Origin: an uncultured Lachnospiraceae bacterium
GTDB taxonomy: Bacteria; Bacillota; Clostridia; Lachnospirales; Lachnospiraceae
NCBI GenBank assembly: GCA_902476265.1
Contig: CABSCP010000016.1
Coordinates: 1 to 64,000, forward strand
Length of the DNA stretch: 64,000 nt
Direction: 5' to 3'
In this document: one piece after another, positions 18,483 to 28,119 of the stretch
Layout of the letters: every line of letters starts with the position of its first letter
How positions within the stretch are numbered: the first letter of the stretch is position 1
Made by a program: the position numbers and the translations under genes
Notes under the pieces: model-generated
What the model saw: the letters and a program-made list of their open reading frames with translations, nothing else
What the model was told of the DNA's origin: nothing
Database searches by the model: none

Positions 18483-19340
18483 ATGAAAAGAGATAAAGAT
18501 GTACATCCGGTCCGCAAAGGGATTCTGGGAATTTTTATGAATCTGATTCTGCTGATATTTTCATTGTCCTGCATTTTCCCGATCATCTGGATGGTTTATT
18601 CTTCTCTGAAAGAAAAAAGAGCGTTCAATGCGGATATCATCGGATTGCCGAAAAATCCAACGCTGATAAACTATATCCGCATTTTGAGTAATTCCGATTA
18701 TCATCTGGGAGAATCCATGATGAACAGCGTCAGGACAACAGCATTGTCCATCATTATGATTGTGCTTTTCAGTTTTATAGTGGGCTATATCCTTGCCCGC
18801 GTCCGCTTTAAACTAAACAGGGCGCTATATGTGATGTTTCTGATGGGGATGCTGATTCCGATCCATTCGCTGCTGGTGCCCATTTATGTGGTTTTTCGGA
18901 AATGCGGGATTTCCAACCAATGGTTTACCCTGTTGCTGCCCTATGTTTCGTTCGGACTGCCCATGGGGATTTTCCTGGTGGAAGGTTATGTGAGAGGGAT
19001 TCCGGTATCGTTGGAGGAAGCGGCGGCCATCGACGGCAGCAGTTTTTCCAATACGCTTTGGAAAATTATTCTGCCTATCTGCAAGCCCATACTGGTGACA
19101 GTCGCCATCATTCAGGTATTCAGCTGCTGGAATGAATTTTCTTTTGCACTGGTGCTGATTAAGGATGTGTCTCTCCAGACAGTGCCGCTGGCGCTGACGC
19201 AGTTCAAGGGCCAGTTCGCTTCGGATTATCCGAAACAGATGGCGGCAATGCTGATTACCATGGCGCCGATTGTGGTTTTGTATTTTGTGTTCAGCAAACA
19301 GATTATCAAGGGCATGGTAGCCGGTGCAGTGAAAGGGTAA
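18483..19340 (+). CDS. Sugar ABC transporter permease (MalG/UgpE type)
   Basis: Second membrane subunit of the same CUT1 importer. Six helices are expected, with EAA loop LEEAAAIDGSSFSNTLWKIILP and the usual end GMVAGAVKG. It starts after AAAGGAGG. The ATPase is missing from the locus, so a shared MsmX/UgpC-like subunit encoded elsewhere is needed. Confidence 0.92.
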   Translation: MKRDKDVHPVRKGILGIFMNLILLIFSLSCIFPIIWMVYSSLKEKRAFNADIIGLPKNPTLINYIRILSNSDYHLGESMMNSVRTTALSIIMIVLFSFIVGYILARVRFKLNRALYVMFLMGMLIPIHSLLVPIYVVFRKCGISNQWFTLLLPYVSFGLPMGIFLVEGYVRGIPVSLEEAAAIDGSSFSNTLWKIILPICKPILVTVAIIQVFSCWNEFSFALVLIKDVSLQTVPLALTQFKGQFASDYPKQMAAMLITMAPIVVLYFVFSKQIIKGMVAGAVKG

Positions 19341-19414
19341 GTGAAAGATCGTTTGCGGTTCAGTAAAGCGGAGAGCCGGACGCATCTAACAGGATTTACA
19401 GGGAGGAATTTACA

Positions 19415-21730
19415 ATGAAATTTACAGAAGGCTACTGGCTGCGCAGCGAACGGGCCAACGGTCTGTATGCAGCCCAGGCTTATTTAATTGAAGAAATCGA
19501 AAACGGGATGCGGGTGAGCGCGCCCACAGGGAAGGTTGCTTCCCGGGGCGACACGCTCAATATGCCTGTCATCACCATAGAATTTAAGGCCGCGGCCGAA
19601 AACGTCATTTCGGTCCGGGCATGGCATTATGAGGCCTATGACAAGAAAGAACCCCGGTATGAAAAAACAGAAAGTCCCTGTGAGACTTCCTTTTTTATGA
19701 ATGAGGAAGAAGCGGTGCTTACGGCAGGAAAGGTGAGCGTTCATGTGGACCGGAAAAACTGGGGCTACCGCTTTATGGCGGAAGGGAAACTTCTGACCTC
19801 CTGCGGCTTTCGGAATCTGGGCTATATCCGCTGGGATAAAAAGCCCTCCAGCATGTTCCCACAGGAAAATTATATGTATGAACATGAGTATGCGCCTTAT
19901 ATGGTGAATGAGCTTTCTCTGGCGCCGGGAGAAAACGTATACGGATTTGGAGAACGGTTCACCGCTTTTGTAAAAAACGGACAGGTGGTGGACACATGGA
20001 ACGAAGACGGCGGAACCGCTTCCCAGGTATCCTATAAAAGCATTCCTTTCTATATGACAAACCGGGGCTACGGCGTGTTTGTGGATCATTCGGACAATGT
20101 GTCTTTTGAGACGGCCAGCGAAAAAGTGGAATATGTGGGCTTTTCGGTGCCTGGGGAAGAACTGCGCTACTATCTGTTTTACGGGCCGGAGCCGAAAGCG
20201 ATTTTGAAAAGATATACAGCGCTGACAGGGCGTCCGGCGCTGCCTCCCGCCTGGACATTTGGGTTATGGCTGTCCACCTCCTTTACCACAAACTATGATG
20301 AAAAGACGGTGACCGGATTTTTGGACGGGATGCAAGAGCGGGGGATCCCGCTGAGCGTATTCCATTTTGACTGTTTCTGGATGAAAGGCTTCCACTGGTG
20401 CGACTTTGAGTGGGATCAGGAAGTGTTCCCGGATGTGGAAGGCATGCTGAAGCGCTATCACGACAGGGGACTGAAAATCTGCGTATGGATCAATCCTTAT
20501 ATCGCCCAGGGGACGCCGGCGTTTAAAGAAGCAGCCGGAAAAGGGTATCTGCTGATGCGGGCGGACCAAAAAGGGGTGCGCCAGACGGATAACTGGCAGG
20601 CGGGGATGGGACTGGTGGATTTCACCAATCCGGCGGCCTGCGAATGGTATGAGGAAAAACTGAGCCGCCTGCTTTCCATGGGAGTGGATTGTTTTAAGAC
20701 GGACTTCGGGGAACGGATCCCTGTCGATGTGTCCTGGTTTGACGGCAGCGATCCCCAGGCCATGCATAATTATTATACGTTCCTGTATAACAGATGCGTG
20801 TTTCAACTGTTAAAAAGGATGAAAGGCGAGAAGGAGGCGGTGCTGTTTGCCAGGAGCGCTACGGCGGGCTGCCAGCAGTTTCCTGTGCACTGGGGAGGCG
20901 ACTGCAGCGCCAATTATGCTTCTATGGCGGAAACCCTGCGGGGCGGCCTGTCCTTTGCCATGTCGGGATTTTCCTTCTGGAGTCATGATATCGGCGGTTT
21001 TGAACATACGGCACCGGCGGATGTATACAAGAGGTGGCTTGCGTTCGGGCTATTATCCTCTCACAGCAGACTCCACGGTTCTTCCAGCTACCGGGTACCC
21101 TGGGCTTTTGATGAGGAAGCCTGTGAGGTGGCGCGCCATTTTGTGCAGCTGAAATGCAGCCTGATGCCCTATTTATATGCCAAAGCGGTGGAGGCCCATG
21201 AGGAGGGCACGCCTGTGATGCGTCCCATGGTATTTGAGTATCCGAAAGACCCCGCCTGCGGTTTTCTGGACATGCAGTATATGCTTGGAGAGAGTCTGCT
21301 TGTGGCGCCGGTTTTCAATGAAGAAGGAAAAGGATGTTATTACCTGCCGGAAGGGCTTTGGACAGACTGGCAGACAGGAGAAGTGAAGGAGGGAGGCCGC
21401 TATTATCAGGGTGTCTATGACTATTTCTCCCTGCCGTTGTATGTGAAGGAAAACACCCTGCTGGCGGTGGGCAGCGTAGACAACAGGCCGGATTATGATT
21501 ATGCCAAAAACTGTGAGCTGCACTTATATACTCTGGGAGATGGAAAAGAAGCGGTGTGCAGGATACCGGATACGGAAGGGGCCATCGTACAGACCGTGAC
21601 AGCAGTGCGGAACGGCGGACAGATTACCCTGCATTTGACAAAGGAGGGGAAATTTCCGCTGGTGATCCATCAGGCGGACGGCAGACTGCGGAAGGAAGAA
21701 GCAGCCGACGGCAGAGTGATAATGCTGTAA
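19415..21730 (+). CDS. yicI: Alpha-xylosidase, YicI type (GH31)
   Basis: It releases alpha-1,6-linked xylose from xyloglucan-type oligosaccharides (isoprimeverose) in the cytoplasm. The 771-residue length equals E. coli YicI, and long stretches match it by memory. The nucleophile Asp430 sits in FKTDFGERIP and the acid/base Asp496 in HWGGDC; the spacing of 66 is as in YicI. There is no signal peptide. It ends the importer operon. With GH94 and GH5 nearby, this points to xyloglucan or cello-oligosaccharide use. A weak operator-like ATCGTTTGCG lies upstream at 19348-19357. Confidence 0.92.
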   Translation: MKFTEGYWLRSERANGLYAAQAYLIEEIENGMRVSAPTGKVASRGDTLNMPVITIEFKAAAENVISVRAWHYEAYDKKEPRYEKTESPCETSFFMNEEEAVLTAGKVSVHVDRKNWGYRFMAEGKLLTSCGFRNLGYIRWDKKPSSMFPQENYMYEHEYAPYMVNELSLAPGENVYGFGERFTAFVKNGQVVDTWNEDGGTASQVSYKSIPFYMTNRGYGVFVDHSDNVSFETASEKVEYVGFSVPGEELRYYLFYGPEPKAILKRYTALTGRPALPPAWTFGLWLSTSFTTNYDEKTVTGFLDGMQERGIPLSVFHFDCFWMKGFHWCDFEWDQEVFPDVEGMLKRYHDRGLKICVWINPYIAQGTPAFKEAAGKGYLLMRADQKGVRQTDNWQAGMGLVDFTNPAACEWYEEKLSRLLSMGVDCFKTDFGERIPVDVSWFDGSDPQAMHNYYTFLYNRCVFQLLKRMKGEKEAVLFARSATAGCQQFPVHWGGDCSANYASMAETLRGGLSFAMSGFSFWSHDIGGFEHTAPADVYKRWLAFGLLSSHSRLHGSSSYRVPWAFDEEACEVARHFVQLKCSLMPYLYAKAVEAHEEGTPVMRPMVFEYPKDPACGFLDMQYMLGESLLVAPVFNEEGKGCYYLPEGLWTDWQTGEVKEGGRYYQGVYDYFSLPLYVKENTLLAVGSVDNRPDYDYAKNCELHLYTLGDGKEAVCRIPDTEGAIVQTVTAVRNGGQITLHLTKEGKFPLVIHQADGRLRKEEAADGRVIML

Positions 21731-21760
21731 AAAGCAATACTGGTCTTTATAACAGGAATC

Positions 21761-21769
21761 TGCTACAAT
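21761..21769 (+). promoter_or_regulatory. Extended -10 promoter of ackA
   Basis: TGC followed by TACAAT (21764-21769) forms an extended -10. The -35 region is poor. It gives ackA its own transcription start after the sugar operon. Confidence 0.5.
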
Positions 21770-21796
21770 AAAAGAAAAAACGGGAGGATTTTATTG

Positions 21797-22993
21797 ATGA
21801 AGGTTCTTGTGATAAATTGTGGAAGCTCCTCGCTGAAATATCAGCTCATCGACAGCAGCACGGAGGATGTGCTCGCCAAGGGGCTTTGTGAGAGGATCGG
21901 GATAGACGGCAGCTGTGTGACCCATCAGAAGGCGGGACAGGGTAAAATAAAAGAAGATGTGGATATGAGCGATCATACCGATGCGGTGAAAGTGGTGATC
22001 GAAAAGCTCACCGATCCAAAACAGGGAGTGATCCGTTCGCTGGAAGAAATTGACGCGGTAGGACACCGCATCGTCCATGGAGGCGAACGGTTTAAAGGCT
22101 CGGTTGTAATTGACGATGAGGTGATAGAAGCTATCACGGAATGCAACGATCTGGCGCCGCTGCACAATCCGGCGAATCTGATCGGCATTCATTCCTGCCG
22201 CAAGATCATGCCCGGCGTGCCCATGGCAGCGGTTTTCGATACGGCTTTCCACCAGACAATGCCTAAAAAGGCATATCTGTACGGCCTGCCATACGAATAT
22301 TATGAAAAGTATAAAGTACGCCGCTACGGATTCCATGGTACAAGCCACGACTTCGTATCCCGGCGTGCGGCTGAGATTTTGGGGAAAGACAGAAAGGATC
22401 TGCGCATTATCGTCTGCCATCTGGGCAACGGCGCATCCGTATCCGCTGTAAAATACGGGGAGTCCGTGGATACCTCCATGGGGCTGACACCCCTGGAAGG
22501 TCTGATCATGGGCACCAGGAGCGGGGATATGGATCCTGCCATTGTCGGTTTCCTTGCGGAAAAGGAAGGAATGAGTGCAACTGATGTGATCAATGTCTGC
22601 AATAAGCGTTCCGGCGTGCTGGGGCTGTCCGGCGGGTTATCCAGCGACTTCAGGGATCTGGCGGAAGCGGCGGCAGATGGCAATGAAATGGCAAAGACGG
22701 CTTTGGATGCCTATGCGTACCGGGTGGGGAAATATATCGGTTCCTATGCGGCTGCCATGAACGGCGTGGATGTGATTGCCTTCACGGCCGGGGCCGGAGA
22801 AAACAATGCGGAAGTCCGTAGTCTGATCGGCCAGTATATCGGATTTTTAGGCACGAACATTGATCCTGAAAAGAACAAACTGCGCGGGGAAGAAGTGATC
22901 CTTTCCGATGCGGATGCGAAAGTGGTGACTATGGTAGTACCCACAAATGAGGAACTGGCAATCGCCCGGGAAACCGTGCGGCTGGTGGGATGA
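21797..22993 (+). CDS. ackA: Acetate kinase
   Basis: It makes ATP from acetyl phosphate at the end of mixed-acid fermentation. Family signatures are intact: VLVINCGSSSLKYQ at the start, GHRIVHGG, PLHNPANL, RYGFHGTSHDFVSRR, HLGNGASVSA and FTAGAGENN. The 398-residue length is standard. ATG 21797 is chosen because it lies eight bases after GGGAGGA; the TTG just before it is also possible. The gene stands alone, without pta, between a promoter and a terminator. Confidence 0.97.
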   Translation: MKVLVINCGSSSLKYQLIDSSTEDVLAKGLCERIGIDGSCVTHQKAGQGKIKEDVDMSDHTDAVKVVIEKLTDPKQGVIRSLEEIDAVGHRIVHGGERFKGSVVIDDEVIEAITECNDLAPLHNPANLIGIHSCRKIMPGVPMAAVFDTAFHQTMPKKAYLYGLPYEYYEKYKVRRYGFHGTSHDFVSRRAAEILGKDRKDLRIIVCHLGNGASVSAVKYGESVDTSMGLTPLEGLIMGTRSGDMDPAIVGFLAEKEGMSATDVINVCNKRSGVLGLSGGLSSDFRDLAEAAADGNEMAKTALDAYAYRVGKYIGSYAAAMNGVDVIAFTAGAGENNAEVRSLIGQYIGFLGTNIDPEKNKLRGEEVILSDADAKVVTMVVPTNEELAIARETVRLVG

Positions 22994-23014
22994 TTGAAAG
23001 GAAAAAACAAAGAG

Positions 23015-23050
23015 GAGAGCGGATGCAGCAATGCTTCCGCTCTCTTTTTT
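23015..23050 (+). terminator. Terminator between ackA and the convergent GH5 gene
   Basis: A 9-bp stem (23015-23023 with 23036-23044) is followed by six T. On the other strand the hairpin is followed by a weaker T-rich tract, so it may also serve the GH5 gene. Confidence 0.8.
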
Positions 23051-23076
23051 GGCGGGAAGAGACGGAAAGAAATTTC

Positions 23077-24546
23077 CTATTCGTTCAACCGCTTTTGTAA
23101 AATTTCAAGATAGGACGTATTGACGGTGCAATTGCGCAGCGCAAAGGAATCCATGATGCGGCGGATGTCATCGGCGGTGTCGTTTTCAAAGAGCGCGGCA
23201 TATTCCGGCTGCAGGACACCGGCGGCAAATCCTGTCAAAAGAGCATAGTTCATACATTTTTGGAAGGTGCCGAAAGTATAGCTGTCCGCTTGCGTGAGAA
23301 GGGAAAGCATATATTTTGTAAATTCCTGAGTCACTTTCTTTCCGGGACATTCGCTCCTCCATGCAGTGAAGTTTTCGGCGGCGAGAAGTCCTTTCATTCT
23401 TTGGACAGGTGCGATGCGCCGCATGTACTCACTCTGGGGATTCAAAGTGACGAGTCCCATGGTTCCACAGTCTTTGTAGGTCCATGGCGTCCAGTGCAGG
23501 CCGAGGGCATTCATCGCATGCAGCTGGTCGTCCATGGATGCCAGACGGTACTGATTGTCCTCCTCTCCGGTACAGTATTGGGAACCAAACTCACTGATCC
23601 AGAGGGGAACCTGATATTTTTCTGAAAAACGCCAGCCTTCGGTTTCCTGAATATGGGAGAGCTGCTTGTCGTAATTCCAATAACTGCCTTCCTCGATACG
23701 GTCATTGTGAAGTGTTTCGTATCTGCCCGGATATGCGCCCGGCCCAAAGCTGGAAATAATATAGTCATGGGCAGAATAAACCAGGTTATCGTCAAAGGGT
23801 TCCTCCAGCCCTGCAAAATTGTGCCCATAGGAATCCCCTTCGATAAAAATAATATGCTTTCTGTCAATTTCACGGATTTTTTTTACGGCGGTGCGCACAA
23901 TACGGTTAAAACGTTTGTAATCGGACGTAAAGTTTTCATACATGTTGAAGGGGTAATCGCCGCTTCGGCAGTTGGAACTCGGCTCATTGAAAAGCTCGTA
24001 ACCGGCGACTGCCGGGCAGTCCTTAAAACGCCGGGCGAGCTCCTGCATCAGGGCATAATAGCGGTTTTGATAGCAGGCATCGCGCCAGAAAAGAGAGATA
24101 CCGCGGTCATTGTCACTGTGCCAGTGTGTATTCTGCCAGCCCTGTATGGCATGCATGTCAAATATCACATATAAACCGTTTCTTTCACAGCATGAAACCA
24201 GATCCTGAAGCATGGAAAATCCTTTTTCTTTGTACTGAAACGGAATTTCGTCGTCCTCAAAGTGGCGATAGTTTATGGCTACTCTGATACAGGTGGCCCC
24301 CAGGGATTTGATGAAGCGGATATCTTCTTCGGAAAAAAATGCGGACAGCATATGATCAAAAAACAGATTCCCCTTTTCCTCTCCCAGTCGGGCGCATATA
24401 TGCTCGCGCAGTGAAATTTCTGTTCCGGGATAACCGTTAATGAAGTTCTCCATGTTCATCCAGCCCCCTACACAGATCCCCCTCAAATAGACCGTCTCGC
24501 CGGTTTCTTTTATAATTCTCTTTTTCAGTGTTTGAAGAAAATCCAT
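23077..24546 (-). CDS. Glycoside hydrolase family 5 enzyme (cellulase family), cytoplasmic
   Basis: A retaining glycosidase acting on beta-linked glucan or mannan oligosaccharides. The acid/base Glu188 lies in LFNEPSS and the nucleophile Glu319 in PLWISEFGSQY, fitting the GH5 (beta/alpha)8 barrel; length 489. There is no signal peptide, so it should act on imported oligosaccharides. The start at 24546 follows AGGAGG; an upstream in-frame ATG at 24609 precedes the operator and lacks a site. The last 100 or so residues look helical and are not recognised. Confidence 0.85.
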   Translation of the reverse strand: MDFLQTLKKRIIKETGETVYLRGICVGGWMNMENFINGYPGTEISLREHICARLGEEKGNLFFDHMLSAFFSEEDIRFIKSLGATCIRVAINYRHFEDDEIPFQYKEKGFSMLQDLVSCCERNGLYVIFDMHAIQGWQNTHWHSDNDRGISLFWRDACYQNRYYALMQELARRFKDCPAVAGYELFNEPSSNCRSGDYPFNMYENFTSDYKRFNRIVRTAVKKIREIDRKHIIFIEGDSYGHNFAGLEEPFDDNLVYSAHDYIISSFGPGAYPGRYETLHNDRIEEGSYWNYDKQLSHIQETEGWRFSEKYQVPLWISEFGSQYCTGEEDNQYRLASMDDQLHAMNALGLHWTPWTYKDCGTMGLVTLNPQSEYMRRIAPVQRMKGLLAAENFTAWRSECPGKKVTQEFTKYMLSLLTQADSYTFGTFQKCMNYALLTGFAAGVLQPEYAALFENDTADDIRRIMDSFALRNCTVNTSYLEILQKRLNE

Positions 24547-24566
24547 AGAAACATCCTCCTTAAAAT

Positions 24567-24576
24567 CAAACGTTTG
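24567..24576. promoter_or_regulatory. LacI-type operator ahead of the GH5 gene
   Basis: The perfect palindrome CAAACGTTTG sits just upstream of the GH5 ribosome site. It matches the central ACGT core of the site at 14481-14490, so the LacI regulator of the GH94 region may bind both. Confidence 0.5.
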
Positions 24577-24771
24577 TATAAGATTACTATAGATAGGACC
24601 ATGGCGCAATATGAATAAATGTCAACATATACAGAAAATGTTGATATATAAGAATCTTATTGTTAAAGTTGATGAATTTTCATACTTACCGTATATGGGA
24701 GCTTATGCTAGAATCAGAGCATGAAGTTCATGAATTTCTGATCCGGAAAAAAGAAAATACAGGAGGGGCTT
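24577..24771. other. AT-rich divergent intergenic region with a dyad
   Basis: Between the GH5 gene and the next importer lies an inverted repeat, TCAACAT (24622-24628) and ATGTTGA (24638-24644), a possible regulator site. A TTGATG/TATATG pair 17 bases apart (around 24669-24697) is a weak plus-strand promoter candidate. Confidence 0.35.
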
Positions 24772-26208
24772 ATGAAAGGCAAAAAACTTTTAAGCATTTT
24801 ATTGGGGATAACGATGCTGGTATCTGCGGCAGGATGTGGAAATACGGGAGAAACAGCCGCGCCGGCGGGGGATAATGAAAAAACTGCGGCTGAGAGCACA
24901 TCCGCGCCGGAGGGAAAACCGGAGACTTCGGGAGAGATCAGTAAGATCACCATGTGGTCAAATGATCAGCACGATCAGGCCATTATCGATGAAAAGATAC
25001 GCGAGTTTAATGAGACAATCGGAAAAGAAAAAGGGATTGAAGTAGAGTATACGGTTTATGGCAGCGATTATTACAGCACGCTGGATGTAGCGGTATCCGC
25101 GGGAGAAGGACCTGATATTTTTAAATGTAATAAGATCGGAAACTATTCGGAAGCAGGTTATATTATGCCCTGGGAAGAGGAACCGGAGTTAAAGCCATTA
25201 ATTGATCGTTTCAGTGAATACAATGCGCCGGGATACGGGGAGTTTTCAGGAAAAACCTATTCTGTCCCGATCCGGGTCACGACGTATGGAATTGCCTGCA
25301 ATATGGATATTTTTGAAAAAAATGGTCTGAAAGTCCCCGAAACCTGGGATGATATGCGGGAATGCGCAAAGGTCATTACTGAAAATGGTAACGGGCAAAC
25401 TTATGGATATGCACTGGCGATGGGTTACGGCTCTTACAATTACTTTTATGTCAATCTTCCGAATGCTGCCAGCGTCGGGGACGAGTATTTTAACCATACT
25501 ACAGGAAAATATGACTTCGCATCTGTAGGAGGATTCTTTGATCATGTGGCTGATATCATCAACGATGGAAGCATGTTTCCGGGATTTGAAACAATGGATG
25601 GGGATACCGCAAGGGCACAGTTTTCAGCGGGAAACATTGGTATGATCGGGGTTATGTCCTCTGATGTAACCACATTCAAAAACCAGTTCCCCTGCAGTTT
25701 TGAATGGGAAATGATTCCTTATCCCGTGAAGGATGCCGGGAACAGATATAAAGAGCCTGTGGGCGTTTCCATGTCTTATGTGATTGGATCTCGCTGTAAA
25801 GAGGAAGGGTATTCCGATAAAGTGGCTGAATTTTTGAATTTCCTCTATTCAGATGAAGTTTTTGTTGCCACAAATGAAGCACAGGTGGATATTTCCATTC
25901 TTGGAGAGGAAATTACCAGTCAGTCTGCGACAGCGGATATGGACCCGAACTGGCTGAAGTTTTCGGATATGGATACGTTCTGCATCAAATATCCCAATCC
26001 TGACAGTGATCTCACAATTGAGGGAGATACCTTCCAGGAAGTTTACAATAAAATTTTATCGGGAATGATAACGGATATTGATGGCGCACTGGCAGAACTG
26101 GATGAAAAGTATAACGCAGCTCTGGAAGCAGCAGTAGCGGAAGGCAAGGTGAATATTGAGGATTATATTGATCCCAATATCAGTGAAAAGATGAAGTGGG
26201 TGAAATAA
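24772..26208 (+). CDS. Extracellular sugar-binding lipoprotein (family 1)
   Basis: Binding protein of the third importer. The signal peptide ends in SAAGC with lipid-modified Cys22, then a Glu/Ala-rich linker to about residue 55 and a family-1 binding fold (478 residues). The start follows AGGAGG. A strong hairpin separates it from the permeases, as in the two operons at 15665 and 56081. Confidence 0.93.
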   Translation: MKGKKLLSILLGITMLVSAAGCGNTGETAAPAGDNEKTAAESTSAPEGKPETSGEISKITMWSNDQHDQAIIDEKIREFNETIGKEKGIEVEYTVYGSDYYSTLDVAVSAGEGPDIFKCNKIGNYSEAGYIMPWEEEPELKPLIDRFSEYNAPGYGEFSGKTYSVPIRVTTYGIACNMDIFEKNGLKVPETWDDMRECAKVITENGNGQTYGYALAMGYGSYNYFYVNLPNAASVGDEYFNHTTGKYDFASVGGFFDHVADIINDGSMFPGFETMDGDTARAQFSAGNIGMIGVMSSDVTTFKNQFPCSFEWEMIPYPVKDAGNRYKEPVGVSMSYVIGSRCKEEGYSDKVAEFLNFLYSDEVFVATNEAQVDISILGEEITSQSATADMDPNWLKFSDMDTFCIKYPNPDSDLTIEGDTFQEVYNKILSGMITDIDGALAELDEKYNAALEAAVAEGKVNIEDYIDPNISEKMKWVK

Positions 26209-26237
26209 TTTCACAGACAATCCGGAATGCAGTTATT

Positions 26238-26268
26238 GTTCCCGGCCCCGATCAGGAGGGCCGGGAAC
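26238..26268 (+). other. Hairpin between binding-protein and permease genes
   Basis: A perfect 11-bp GC-rich stem (26238-26248 with 26258-26268) has a 9-base loop and no T tract. It probably protects the 3' end of the binding-protein mRNA. Confidence 0.75.
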
Positions 26269-26301
26269 ATCATATACCCGTAAAGCGGAGGAAGGACAGA
26301 T

Positions 26302-27249
26302 ATGAAGTCAAAAAAAAGAAAAGGCAGGGCTGTGAAGAAATCCAGGCTTCATATGGGAAACAAAGTGCAGGAAATATTGATGATAACGCCTATGACGATT
26401 GGCTTCCTGCTGTTTTCCGTATATCCTATTTTCTGGGTGGTGCGCTGGTCTTTTTTTAACTATAACGGATACAGCGAACCGGTCTTCATCGGACTGGATA
26501 ATTTTATAAGGGCGTTTACCAGAGACGCGGCCTACTGGGGATCATTAAAAAATACATTTGTGATAGCCGGGCTTAAAATGCTGGTTGAGATCCCTCTGGC
26601 GCTGCTGCTTGCGGTTATCCTGAATAACAAAATTAAGGGAAGCTCCTTTTTCAGAGTGATCTATTTTTTGCCGTCCGTATTCAGCATTGCTGTGGTAGGA
26701 TTGATTTTTTCCATTCTGTTTTCCGCGTACAATGGAATTGTGAACGCCCTGCTGAGGGAGACCGGGCTGATTGCCAGAAATATCAGCTGGTTTTCGGATA
26801 AAGGACATGCCATGTTCGTCATTATTTTAGTGTCGCTGTGGACGACCTTCGGATTGAATATGATCTATTTCCTGATGGGACTCCAGAATATTCCAAAGGC
26901 ATTGTATGAATGTGCATCCATAGACGGCGCCAATCAGGTTCAGCAGTTCTTTTACATCACCGTCCCTCTGGTAGCGCCCATCCTGCAGCTGGTGCTGATG
27001 CTGAGCGTTTTGGGTACTATGAAAATGACGGACCTGATTCTGGTGCTGACCAACGGAGCGCCGGGCGGTTCCACGGAAGTCGTGATGACCTACATATTTA
27101 AATATTTCTTTTCTTATGGAGATAATGCGGCCAGGGATGTACAGTTTGGTTACGCATCTGCAATGGCTGTCATAACAGCGCTGATTTTAGGCTGTGTTAC
27201 GGTGATCTATCTCAGGATTTCCAGAAAAATGCAGGAAGTGGAAGGATAG
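26302..27249 (+). CDS. Sugar ABC transporter permease (MalF/UgpA type)
   Basis: First membrane subunit of the third importer, 315 residues with a basic N-terminus (about 20 residues rich in Lys/Arg) and six predicted helices. The EAA loop reads YECASIDGANQVQQFFYITVP. It starts at 26302 after GGAGGAAGG and lies 11 bases ahead of the second permease gene. Confidence 0.92.
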   Translation: MKSKKRKGRAVKKSRLHMGNKVQEILMITPMTIGFLLFSVYPIFWVVRWSFFNYNGYSEPVFIGLDNFIRAFTRDAAYWGSLKNTFVIAGLKMLVEIPLALLLAVILNNKIKGSSFFRVIYFLPSVFSIAVVGLIFSILFSAYNGIVNALLRETGLIARNISWFSDKGHAMFVIILVSLWTTFGLNMIYFLMGLQNIPKALYECASIDGANQVQQFFYITVPLVAPILQLVLMLSVLGTMKMTDLILVLTNGAPGGSTEVVMTYIFKYFFSYGDNAARDVQFGYASAMAVITALILGCVTVIYLRISRKMQEVEG

Positions 27250-27260
27250 GGGGGCAGGCT

Positions 27261-28109
27261 ATGAAAAAAACGGGAAAGCTTTTCGGCCGAATTGTCATTT
27301 ATGTGCTTTTGGGAATCATTGCGGTATTTGCCCTGTTTCCTGTCATTTACATTTTACTGAGTTCTTTTAAATCCAATCAGGAAATCCTGGTTGGAGGGGT
27401 GAATCTCATTCCCGATAAATGGCTGATCGATAATTATAAACAGGCATGGAATCTTGCCAATTTTGGAAAACTTACTTTTAACAGCATTTTTTATGCTTTT
27501 TGTGTTGTGACAGGCAGCGTGGTGGCCTCCATTACCGCAGGTTATGTGTTCGCCAGAGGGACAACCCGGTTTACAAAAATTGTGAATACATTGGTGCTTT
27601 GTTCCCTTTTTATTTCAATAGGCACGTTATCTTTGTATCCGCAGCTGAGTCTGGCAAAGGGGTTCGGATTGAGCGGGACGCTTTGGGGACCGATTATTAT
27701 CAGGGTATTTGGGATGAATGCCACACAGGTATTTATTGCGACAGGCTTTGTCAGGCAGATATCCAGGGAAATTGACGAGGCCGCACAGATTGACGGCTGC
27801 AGCTTCTTTAAAATTTTCTGGAAGATTGTGTTTCCGCTCTGCAAGCCGCTGGTTGCCACAACAGGGCTTATGGCTTTTCGGACGGCCTGGAGCGATTATC
27901 TTCTCCCTTATGTTTTCACCATTTCACAGAAGGCAAAATGGCCGCTTGTGGTAGGAGTGGTCAGTCTGAAATCAAGCGGGGAAGCCGTTTCGTCCTGGAA
28001 TCTGATGCTGGCGGGAATCAGCATTTCCATTTTGCCGATGCTTATCGTATACTTATTTTTAAACCGGTATTTTATTGCCGGACTGACGGAAGGCTCTGTG
28101 AAAGGATAG
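27261..28109 (+). CDS. Sugar ABC transporter permease (MalG/UgpE type)
   Basis: Second membrane subunit of the third importer, 282 residues. The EAA loop reads IDEAAQIDGCSFFKIFWKIVFP and the tail is IAGLTEGSVKG. It is followed 10 bases later by a sensor kinase gene, so import and sensing are co-transcribed. Confidence 0.92.
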   Translation: MKKTGKLFGRIVIYVLLGIIAVFALFPVIYILLSSFKSNQEILVGGVNLIPDKWLIDNYKQAWNLANFGKLTFNSIFYAFCVVTGSVVASITAGYVFARGTTRFTKIVNTLVLCSLFISIGTLSLYPQLSLAKGFGLSGTLWGPIIIRVFGMNATQVFIATGFVRQISREIDEAAQIDGCSFFKIFWKIVFPLCKPLVATTGLMAFRTAWSDYLLPYVFTISQKAKWPLVVGVVSLKSSGEAVSSWNLMLAGISISILPMLIVYLFLNRYFIAGLTEGSVKG

Positions 28110-28119
28110 GAAACGGATT

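Noticed and set aside
23077..24546. The GH5 enzyme as a secreted cellulase
   Set aside because: There is no signal peptide, dockerin, carbohydrate-binding module or anchor.
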